The position numbers and the translations under genes were made by a program. Shown here piece by piece: positions 1-5,441 of a DNA stretch of 6,731 nt. Within the stretch, counting starts at the first letter, position 1; each line of letters starts with the position of its first letter. The notes beneath the pieces were generated by a model. The model was given only the letters and a program-made list of their open reading frames with translations. It searched no databases and was not told the DNA's origin. The DNA is from a bacterium (GTDB lineage Bacteria; Verrucomicrobiota; Verrucomicrobiia; Limisphaerales; J093). Location of the stretch: contig JAJXTA010000157.1 in NCBI GenBank assembly GCA_021784265.1, positions 1 through 6,731 of the forward strand, read 5' to 3'.

Positions 1-580
1 CTGACGAGCGCCCCGCCACCCCGCCGGCCGGGGTGCTGCCCCAGGGATCCGACACCATGCCCAGGAAATGTCCGTCGGCGTCGGTGGCCAGGGTGACGAG
101 GGGGGGATGGGCGCTCGCGCTGGCGAAGACCTGCACCTCGGTGAAGCTGGGGCCGTTCGTGATGTTGGCCAAGCGGAGCCGGTGGGTGGGGCGGGGTGGG
201 AACCGGCAACTCACCACGCGCGGCAACCGGGCATCGGGCTGGCCCAAATGCTCGAGGGTGACCCACTCTCGCCGTCCCTCGTCCCAGACCTGGACATCCA
301 TCTCCTTCACATAACGGTCGTATTGAAAGACCACCACCTCGCCGATGGCGATCGGCTGGTCCCAGTCCAACTCGAACCAGCCGTCCTTGTTGTGTCCGGG
401 AATGCCCGACCAGCGCGTCTCGAAGCGTCCGTCGATGGCCCGCTCGGGGGTCATCCCTTGATAGGACTCGAAGGCCGAAGGATGGGCGTTGAGGGCCAGG
501 TTCGGCAACGCGGCGGCGCGCAGCGGGACCAGACTTAACCAGAGAGCGAGGAGCGGAGCCGGCGTCCACCGGGAGAGCAC
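1..580 (-). CDS. Exported F5/8 type C (discoidin-like) domain protein, 3' end beyond window
   Basis: The reading frame is open from 580 to the left edge, giving 193 residues with the C-terminus missing. From the GTG at 578-580 the protein begins with a signal peptide: a short n-region with Arg4, a hydrophobic core at about residues 8-20, and a small-residue region (AAALP) at 22-26. Residues about 27-152 look like an F5/8 type C, galactose-binding-like domain. The telling parts are NLALN at 27-31, AIDG at 48-51 followed by TRW at 55-57, WFELDW at 68-73, and the closing strand FTEVQVF at 146-152. Such domains bind carbohydrate or other surface ligands in exported proteins, often joined to enzymatic or adhesive modules. 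From about 157 a further segment of unknown type begins. No clear ribosome binding site precedes the start. An in-frame ATG at 671-673 would add 31 Pro/Arg-rich residues and bury the signal peptide, so I prefer the GTG. The ligand and the missing domains cannot be told. Confidence 0.8.
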   Translation of the reverse strand, partial: MLSRWTPAPLLALWLSLVPLRAAALPNLALNAHPSAFESYQGMTPERAIDGRFETRWSGIPGHNKDGWFELDWDQPIAIGEVVVFQYDRYVKEMDVQVWDEGRREWVTLEHLGQPDARLPRVVSCRFPPRPTHRLRLANITNGPSFTEVQVFASASAHPPLVTLATDADGHFLGMVSDPWGSTPAGGVAGRSS

Positions 581-1085
581 GCCGCGCGCGGCGCCCGGAG
601 ATGAAACGCCGGTAACGCGAGGTGGTCGAGTCGGTTGGCAGCGCGATTCGGGTGGCTCAGGCCGCGGGTGCATGGAGGCAAGCCTGCCACCGCAGCCCGC
701 GCGCTTCAAGCGGCGGGGCTCGATCCTGCGGCTGGCGTCGCTTCCGGTCGGCGCGCCTCACGCAAGGGCCTGCCATCCGCGGGAATGAACCGGTTTGACC
801 CACAGGTGCCGGCACGGGGTGACATTCATAACGCCAAATCCCCGCGTGCGCGCGATTCTTGTTCACGCGCCGCCGGTGGCGTTGACCGCACCGGTGGCGG
901 GCTGGCGGAACTGGCGGTGGGCGTGTGAAACCATAGCGAGGTTGGAGTAAACCGCGCGAGCCGCCGTTTGCGGCCGTTCGCGAGGCGCGGCCATTGTTCC
1001 GCCGCGCTCTTCCACGGTGTAACGGGCGCCGTTGCCGTGGCCACTTTGGGCTCGCCAGAGGTAGTCGATCGGCTACAGTCGGCCA
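581..1085. other. Divergent intergenic region without a recognisable gene
   Basis: This stretch separates the discoidin-domain gene (minus strand) from the FHA-cyclase gene (plus strand), so promoters for both should lie here. The frames open across it translate into Arg/Pro/Gly-rich low-complexity sequence with no recognisable domain, and I treat them as products of high GC. I found no convincing -35/-10 pair in either direction. A GGTGGC-rich patch at about 871-930 holds the 9-base direct repeat CCGGTGGCG at 873-881 and 891-899, 18 bases apart; its meaning is unknown. Confidence 0.5.
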
Positions 1086-1964
1086 ATGCAAGCTTGGCTG
1101 GAAACCGCCTCCGGCGTGCGCCTTGCTTTGGGCGGGGTCTGTTCCATCGGGCGGTCGTCCAAGAACACCTTGGTGATGGAGAATCCGGAAGTCTCGCGGC
1201 GCCACGCCCTGATCCAGCCCCAGGCGGGGGAGTATTGGTTGGTGGACCTGGGCAGCAGCAACGGGGTCCGGCTCAACGAGGCGCGCGTCCACCAGCCGGT
1301 CCGCTTGAACGACCAAGACCGCATCGAGATCGGCGGCACCCCGTTCGTCTTTCGGGTGCTCGCGCGGGAAGCCGAACCCCTCGACTCGGCCGGCACCACC
1401 TTGACCACCCTCAAGGATACCCGCACGGCCGCGCTCTGGCTCTTGCTGGCGGATGTCGAGGGGTCAACCCGCCTCTGTCGGTCCCTGCCGGTGGAGGAAT
1501 TCGCCCAGGTCATCGGGCGGTGGTTTCTGTTCGGCAAGGAGACGGTGGAACGCTGCGGCGGGACCATCAAGGACTACACTGGGGACGGTTTCTTCGCCTA
1601 CTGGCCCCGACCCGACGCGGCTCCGGCGAGCATCGCCCAGGCGGTCACCGAGCTCAAAGTGCGGCAAACCACCGTGCCGCCGCCGTTCCGCTTGGCGATT
1701 CACTACGGCACGGTCACCGTGGACCGCCAAGTGGGCAGCGCGGGTGAGAGTCTGCTGGGGCCGGAGGTCAACTTCCTCTTTCGCATGGAGAAGCTGGCGG
1801 CGGCGTTGCGCCAGCGTTGCCTGCTCAGTGAGCCGGCGGCCCACCACTTGCGGGCCTTTGCCGAAGTCGCCCCCGCGGGCGCCCACCCGCTGGCGGGGTT
1901 CGAGGGCAACTACAACTTCTTCGGCTATCACCCCGCCCCAACGTTCCCCGCAGGTCCGGGCTAG
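1086..1964 (+). CDS. FHA domain - class III adenylate/guanylate cyclase fusion protein
   Basis: This 292-residue protein has no signal peptide or membrane helix and should be cytoplasmic. Residues about 1-93 are an FHA (phosphothreonine-binding) domain, with GRSSKN at 22-27, SRRH at 37-40 and GSSNG at 56-60, followed by the DRIEIG turn at 78-83. A Thr-rich linker (about 98-114) leads to a class III nucleotide cyclase catalytic domain at about 115-285. The first metal Asp lies in ADVEGST (Asp123) and the second in TGDGFFAYW (Asp167). The transition-state Asn and Arg fit VNFLFR (Asn229, Arg233). The position that normally holds the purine-selecting Lys, three residues before the Gly of GD, is Asp163, with Lys162 beside it. 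The partner position four residues before the Gly of LLGPEVN's preceding loop is less clear, but Ser222 occupies the Asp/Thr-type site. The likely role is to make cAMP or cGMP under control of a phosphoprotein partner. Substrate and activity are unproven. The ATG at 1086 begins the FHA fold directly; no Shine-Dalgarno is visible. Confidence 0.9.
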   Translation: MQAWLETASGVRLALGGVCSIGRSSKNTLVMENPEVSRRHALIQPQAGEYWLVDLGSSNGVRLNEARVHQPVRLNDQDRIEIGGTPFVFRVLAREAEPLDSAGTTLTTLKDTRTAALWLLLADVEGSTRLCRSLPVEEFAQVIGRWFLFGKETVERCGGTIKDYTGDGFFAYWPRPDAAPASIAQAVTELKVRQTTVPPPFRLAIHYGTVTVDRQVGSAGESLLGPEVNFLFRMEKLAAALRQRCLLSEPAAHHLRAFAEVAPAGAHPLAGFEGNYNFFGYHPAPTFPAGPG

Positions 1965-1988
1965 TGTGGGGAGGCGACGTGTGGCAAC

Positions 1989-2024
1989 GCCGGACCAGCC
2001 ACATCGCCGGTTCACCGGTCCGGC
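1989..2024 (+). terminator. Candidate hairpin downstream of the cyclase gene
   Basis: GCCGGACC at 1989-1996 is the exact reverse complement of GGTCCGGC at 2017-2024, giving an 8-bp GC-rich stem with a 20-base loop that starts 24 bases after the cyclase stop. No T-run follows, so it is not a classical intrinsic terminator. It may still act in termination or 3'-end protection, or be a chance inverted repeat in GC-rich DNA. Confidence 0.3.
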
Positions 2025-2298
2025 CACCCCGCATCGCTGGCGGGGGTCCCGCCGAACTACGGCCGGGGCGGTGGCCAACGATGCGCCCCGATTAGCCTGA
2101 AGGCCGGACCGCTAACGGTTCGCCGCCGGCCACATGGGTCGTCGCACTTTGGCAATGAAACTTCGCGGCAGGGGGATGAAGGGAGCAAGCCTCCCACCGG
2201 GAGACGGCCAATTTGGGAAGCACAGATTCACCCGTATCCACTTGGCTGTGAGTAAGATGCAGGAACTGCACTTTTCCTGAACAATGTCCTTGACGCAG

Positions 2299-2318
2299 GA
2301 GAGAGAGAGAGAGAGAGA
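2299..2318. repeat. (GA)10 dinucleotide tract
   Basis: Ten perfect GA units end directly before an ATG at 2319-2321. Tracts like this are prone to slippage by two-base units. No convincing gene starts at that ATG: the frame from it runs to 2630, is Arg/Pro-rich, and overlaps the start of the MauE-like gene in another frame. Confidence 0.9.
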
Positions 2319-2538
2319 ATGCACCTCTATGCGCTGTCTTATGGCCTCCTTAAGGACCAGCATGCGGTCGCCCACAAAGCGACGCCACCCGTCGGCGGTG
2401 GTGAGCGGAGGATCGTGGCACCGCTCAGCCCTCGACCGCCGCCCGCTGGCCGCATCTGGCGGATTGGTGACCGCCGATGCCTGGCAGTGGAGGGGGCCCG
2501 GCCGTTTCCCGCTGCCCGGGGCGGCGGGCTAGGGCGTT

Positions 2539-4257
2539 GTGACCACCGTTCGAGGAAACAGGCTCGCTGCGGTCAAACGTGGGGCAGCGTACGTCGCAGC
2601 CGCAATCCTTGCCGCTACGGCGGCTGCTAAGCTAGCAAGCGTGTTCGGTCCGGGCAGCCCTAGGTTGTCGCAGCCGAATTGGTTCTTTCCCTTCCTTTCG
2701 GAGCGGGGCGTGATGCTCCTTGCCATCGTGGTCGAGCTCACCGTGATGGCCTCACTCCTGCTCGCTGGTTCTGGGACGTCACGCTTCTGGGCCCTCGCCC
2801 TGCTGTCGGTGGCGCTGTCCGTCTATCATCGACTGGCATCCGCATTTGGCATGCCGTGCAACTGCGCCGGCGCCTGGACTATCAACAGCGCTCTCGCCGC
2901 ACCGAACGTTACCCACCTCCTCTTGTTGCTTCTCCAGGGCAGTGCCGGCACGGGCCTGGCTGCCGAGTGGTGGGAAGGGCGAGGCCGTGCTCCAGGAGCG
3001 CGGAATCGCAGGCCGGAGCTTGCCTCGCCGGGCAAGGACCGGGCGCCCATGGCTGGGGGGAGACCTCACCTGAGCGCCGTCCGACGATGGCTCTCCTCCT
3101 GCCTCTTGATCGCGGGTCTGGACCGTGCGCCGCAGGCATTGGCTTTCAGCTACGTCGCCATTACCGCGGAGATTGAGCTTACCAGTTACGCTTCGAGAGA
3201 CACCAACGGCGTTCCGCTCGTGAAGCACCGGAGCTATTCCGCGAATTGTGTCGTGGGAACCAATGCCTGGCGCGTGGAGACGACCTTCCTGAAGACCGCC
3301 AGCGACGTCTGGTACTTTGACGGCACGAATGTGTACGAACGCACCCAGATGACTGCGCCGACAGAGGGTCCGCCGATTTTGCTCTTTGAGACTGTGCCTT
3401 TCGAGCAGGCAAAGTCACTCGTTACCGTCCGGGTACGACGTTCCACCGGAGGACTTCCGGTGGGAAACGTCGGGGTGAATCTCCCGTGGCTGGCCTTCTG
3501 TTCGGGGCCCTACCTGAGGCAGAGGGACCGGGTGGTCCCTCTGCCCACCACCGACCAGGCCATCGCGCCCAATGCCTTCGTCTATGCCGATCGCACGCGC
3601 GTGTTCCCCGATCCGTTGGGACTGCCCAGTTCCTTGCTCCTCTTCACTTCCGGGCACCGGGCTGAGGAGGGTCTCCGCGATGGCCGGTTGCAGCGCACCA
3701 CATCGGTACTGCGCATCCTCTTGGCGCCCGGACGCAAGCTCCGTGTGGCGGACGGCCTGCCGACCTTCCGTTACCAGGTCGATGACGCCACCAATTTCGC
3801 GGGCTGGACGTTCCCACTCGCCTTCCAATTCTCTGAGGATGAGCCCGACCGCAACGGGAAGTGGCAACACTACGCCGCGGGCAAGGGACGGCTAACTTCC
3901 ATCCAGACCACCGAGGAGCTGCCGAGCGTTCTTACCCCGGGCACGCGCGCCACGATTATAGACTTTCGCTTTCGCCAGCCCGACCGCCTCATGGACGATC
4001 TGGTGTATGAGGTGACCAACCTCGCGACTCTCCCAGGGACGAACGCGGCGTGGCTGCAAGCGAAACTGGGCGTGGCGCGGCGACGCGCTCTGAGAGACCC
4101 CCTCGTCACGGCGCGTCCGCTCCGTTGGGTCGTGGCGTTGGCCGCGGGCGCCAGCATGATCGTCGCGGCGCGTGTGCTTCTGCGGTCGCGGCAGTTCCGC
4201 GAGGCTTCGCCGCTGCGACCGAATTTGTTGAACAACAACAACAAACAACACTTATGA
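2539..4257 (+). CDS. MauE-like membrane domain fused to a large extracytoplasmic domain
   Basis: The protein has 572 residues. The N-terminal part (about 15-143) looks like a MauE/DoxX-type redox-associated membrane domain: four hydrophobic helices at about 16-34 (with Lys31), 57-77 containing Glu66, 82-104, and 123-140, with the motif PCNCAG (Cys107, Cys109) between helices 3 and 4. MauE is needed for the disulfide-rich light subunit of methylamine dehydrogenase. A strongly basic linker (about 146-183) should be cytoplasmic. A fifth hydrophobic segment (about 184-202) ends in ALA like a signal peptide. Residues about 203-525 form a soluble, presumably extracytoplasmic domain that I do not recognise, with Cys237 and Cys321. 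A final helix lies at about 528-547, followed by an Asn-rich tail. This topology places both the C-x-C and the soluble domain outside. The GTG at 2539 is the first usable start after an in-frame TAG at 2530-2532. The stop overlaps the next gene's ATG. An internal ATG at 3049 (Met171) hints at a former separate gene. Confidence 0.82.
   Translation: MTTVRGNRLAAVKRGAAYVAAAILAATAAAKLASVFGPGSPRLSQPNWFFPFLSERGVMLLAIVVELTVMASLLLAGSGTSRFWALALLSVALSVYHRLASAFGMPCNCAGAWTINSALAAPNVTHLLLLLLQGSAGTGLAAEWWEGRGRAPGARNRRPELASPGKDRAPMAGGRPHLSAVRRWLSSCLLIAGLDRAPQALAFSYVAITAEIELTSYASRDTNGVPLVKHRSYSANCVVGTNAWRVETTFLKTASDVWYFDGTNVYERTQMTAPTEGPPILLFETVPFEQAKSLVTVRVRRSTGGLPVGNVGVNLPWLAFCSGPYLRQRDRVVPLPTTDQAIAPNAFVYADRTRVFPDPLGLPSSLLLFTSGHRAEEGLRDGRLQRTTSVLRILLAPGRKLRVADGLPTFRYQVDDATNFAGWTFPLAFQFSEDEPDRNGKWQHYAAGKGRLTSIQTTEELPSVLTPGTRATIIDFRFRQPDRLMDDLVYEVTNLATLPGTNAAWLQAKLGVARRRALRDPLVTARPLRWVVALAAGASMIVAARVLLRSRQFREASPLRPNLLNNNNKQHL
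4231..4257 (+). promoter_or_regulatory. A/C-rich translation initiation region with ATGA stop-start overlap
   Basis: The AAC-rich tract at 4231-4250 lies just before the ATG of the 12-Cys gene (4254-4256). That ATG overlaps the upstream TGA (4255-4257). No Shine-Dalgarno-like purine run is present. The layout suggests translation by termination-reinitiation, or initiation on an unstructured leader, which would keep the output of the two genes linked. Confidence 0.6.
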
Positions 4258-4628
4258 AAACAACGCAACCAATCGGCGCGGTTATCCGGTCCGTCGGCAC
4301 GGTCAGTCTCTGTGCCCTACTCCTACTGGCGATGGGGCAAGCCCGCGGCGGACTGATCCAGGACGATCTATGTGCATCCCCGGACAGTTGCACGGCGAAC
4401 GACAACATCTACGGCGTGTGCGACATCGGTGGCTTTTGCAACGTGCTCAGCACAACACACACGGTCTGCGCCCACTGCGGCTCGATCGGATGTGGTTGTT
4501 CTTACACATCGACAGCGGATGTAGAGATTTACAACGGCACCTGCGCGTGGATGTACATTTTTCCGAATCCATGCGCCTGCAATTCGGACTACATGAATGG
4601 AAGACCGATAACGGTTTTTTTGTGCTAA
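4254..4628 (+). CDS. Small exported protein with 12 cysteines; putative substrate of the MauE-like protein
   Basis: From the ATG at 4254 the product is 124 residues. It starts with a signal peptide: Lys2 and Arg12, a hydrophobic core at about 13-27, and probable cleavage near GQA at 28-30. The mature part of about 90 residues has exactly 12 cysteines, at 40, 46, 56, 62, 72, 75, 80, 82, 97, 107, 109 and 124, enough for six disulfides. Its only Trp is Trp99. The last residue is a cysteine. The even number, the export signal and the coupled MauE-like gene suggest an oxidatively folded secreted or periplasmic protein. The methylamine dehydrogenase light subunit (MauA) also has 12 cysteines, but it uses two Trp for its TTQ cofactor and its cysteine spacing differs, so this is not MauA. 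I do not recognise the family. A longer in-frame start at 4050 is unlikely, because it would sit inside the upstream gene and lose the signal peptide. GC content looks lower than in neighbouring genes. Confidence 0.82.
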   Translation: MKTTQPIGAVIRSVGTVSLCALLLLAMGQARGGLIQDDLCASPDSCTANDNIYGVCDIGGFCNVLSTTHTVCAHCGSIGCGCSYTSTADVEIYNGTCAWMYIFPNPCACNSDYMNGRPITVFLC

Positions 4629-4650
4629 CAGACTGACTGAGCGTGCATCA

Positions 4651-4687
4651 TGGGGTCCGCCCCACAAGGGCGAGGCAGACGGCCTCG
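4651..4687. terminator. Two adjacent hairpins between convergent genes
   Basis: TGGGG at 4651-4655 pairs with CCCCA at 4660-4664 around a TCCG loop. CGAGGC at 4671-4676 pairs with GCCTCG at 4682-4687 around a 5-base loop. Both lie in the 123-base gap between the convergent 12-Cys and endonuclease genes, where a bidirectional terminator would be expected. Neither is followed by a T-run on either strand, so the call rests on position and symmetry only. Confidence 0.35.
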
Positions 4688-4751
4688 GGTGCGTCCGTGG
4701 TGGCTCGCGGGTACACCCCGCCGCACGACGATCTGCCACCAGAAGGCGCGC

Positions 4752-5429
4752 TCAGAGTGGCAGCGTTGTTCCGCCGCGTGATCGCGGCTTCAAGCCGCTG
4801 CTTGAGATCCCGTATTCGCGTCGATGGCGCGTGTGGAGCTTCGCGACCAGCCGTTCTGTTGCTCGGGGCTGCGGCAGCGACTGCCACTTGGCAATCTTGG
4901 TCCGGAACTCCGCTTCGGTGGTTCCCTCCACACCGTCCTCTGACGACGCATCGATACCCAGCGCTCGGAACGCCGTCAGGATGGATTGGTAAGGCACGTG
5001 CAGAACGGCGAAGCCCTTCGATTCGAGCTGCTGCAGGGCGTTACGGGTGAATTCTCCCGCCAGCACGGCGCCAAGGAACGGCTGATGCCGGGAGAAGGTG
5101 AGCGCCACGGGCATGACGGCGGCCTCGGTTTCCTGCACCTTGTTCTTGGAATGCTTGGTGTAACGGCGCCATGCGGACTCAATAAAGGCTGTGGGGATGC
5201 CGCGGACCTCTTCGGTCCCGCCGCGCTCAAGGACGTAGTCGAGGTCGTGCGTGTTGCCGTAACCGTCCTGCCAGGTCACTTTGCCCCGCCCGCCGCGGGC
5301 TTTGCGCGGTCGCTTGAAGTCCAGGTAGAGGCCGCACTCGGAGGCCACGCTCGCCAGGATCCCACGGACAAAGGTCTCGAAGCAGTCACCGGTGATCTGG
5401 CCCCAGCGATGGGCAAGTGATTCGGCCAC
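4752..5429 (-). CDS. Putative restriction endonuclease, PD-(D/E)XK-like, partner of the adjacent methyltransferase
   Basis: This 225-residue protein has no signal peptide or membrane helix. An N-terminal helical part (about 5-33) is followed by a basic loop (39-50) and a core resembling the restriction endonuclease fold: a strand with HDLDYVLE (Asp62, Asp64) and a second strand FIESAWRRYTK (Glu84). The Asp64/Glu84 spacing fits a PD-(D/E)XK active site, but the usual Lys two residues after the Glu is Ala86. Lys92, or an Arg at 88-89, may take its place. A later strand, FAVLHVPYQ, fits the end of such a core. The gene starts 12 bases after the methyltransferase stop on the same strand, the usual layout of a type II restriction-modification operon. 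The start is the GTG at 5427-5429, preceded by GAGG at a 6-base spacing. The last 17 or so residues are Ser/Arg/Gly-rich and come from a palindromic stretch that may be foreign to the gene. Function is inferred from motifs and context. Confidence 0.7.
   Translation of the reverse strand: MAESLAHRWGQITGDCFETFVRGILASVASECGLYLDFKRPRKARGGRGKVTWQDGYGNTHDLDYVLERGGTEEVRGIPTAFIESAWRRYTKHSKNKVQETEAAVMPVALTFSRHQPFLGAVLAGEFTRNALQQLESKGFAVLHVPYQSILTAFRALGIDASSEDGVEGTTEAEFRTKIAKWQSLPQPRATERLVAKLHTRHRREYGISSSGLKPRSRGGTTLPL
4784..4798. repeat. Perfect 15-base palindrome in the 3' end of the endonuclease gene
   Basis: GCGGCTT at 4784-4790 and AAGCCGC at 4792-4798 are exact inverted copies around one C. A related but imperfect stretch, CGCTTCAAGCGG, lies at about 702-713 in the first intergenic region. 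The palindrome encodes part of the odd C-terminal tail of the endonuclease. It could be part of an interspersed repeat or a hairpin near the transcript end. Confidence 0.6.
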
Positions 5430-5441
5430 GGCGCGCCTCGG
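5430..5441 (-). promoter_or_regulatory. Ribosome binding site of the endonuclease gene
   Basis: In the 12-base gap after the methyltransferase stop, the minus strand reads GAGG (plus-strand CCTC at 5436-5439), six bases before the GTG at 5429. This is the best Shine-Dalgarno match I see in the window. It supports the GTG start and co-translation on one transcript with the methyltransferase. Confidence 0.6.

Larger units (their letters stand above)
1965..2538. other. Long intergenic region between cyclase gene and MauE-like gene
   Basis: About 570 bases contain no gene I can support. The first part (to about 2130) is GC-rich and includes a hairpin just after the cyclase gene. The middle part (about 2130-2390) is visibly less GC-rich, carries the (GA)10 tract, and has short open frames on both strands with no recognisable domain. 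The last part is GC-rich again and runs into the GTG start at 2539. The promoter for the MauE-like operon should lie here, but I could not find a convincing promoter motif. The middle section could be a decayed insert or an interspersed repeat. Confidence 0.5.

Noticed and set aside
68..538. Plus-strand open frame of 156 codons over the first 540 bases
   Set aside because: The minus strand of the same region encodes a clear signal peptide and discoidin-like domain; the plus-strand translation has no recognisable domain.
873..930. GGTGGC-rich direct repeats as a CRISPR-like or tandem array
   Set aside because: Only two exact 9-base copies, with no regular spacers; best explained by GC-rich low complexity.
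657..1316. Minus-strand open frame of 219 codons over the start of the cyclase gene
   Set aside because: It is Arg/Pro-rich and antisense to the FHA domain, whose motifs are unmistakable; it reflects high GC content.
2134..2280. Small plus-strand open frame (48 residues) with an ATG start
   Set aside because: No ribosome binding site, no domain, and it lies in the compositionally odd island; not supportable as a gene without conservation.
2242..2312. TTGGCT/TAAGAT and TTGACG near 2242-2295 as promoter elements
   Set aside because: The spacing is wrong (5 bases) for the first, and no -10-like hexamer sits 16-18 bases after TTGACG, where the GA tract lies.
2112..2375. Minus-strand 87-codon frame containing SLSLSLS
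   Set aside because: The Ser-Leu run is just the GA tract read backwards; no other sign of a real protein.
2319..2630. 103-residue frame starting right after the (GA)10 tract, where the purine run could mimic a Shine-Dalgarno
   Set aside because: The product is Arg/Pro/Gly-rich with no domain and overlaps the start of the MauE-like gene in another frame.
4254..4628. Identification of the 12-Cys protein as methylamine dehydrogenase light chain (MauA)
   Set aside because: Only one Trp, different cysteine spacing, shorter mature length, and no other methylamine genes in the window.
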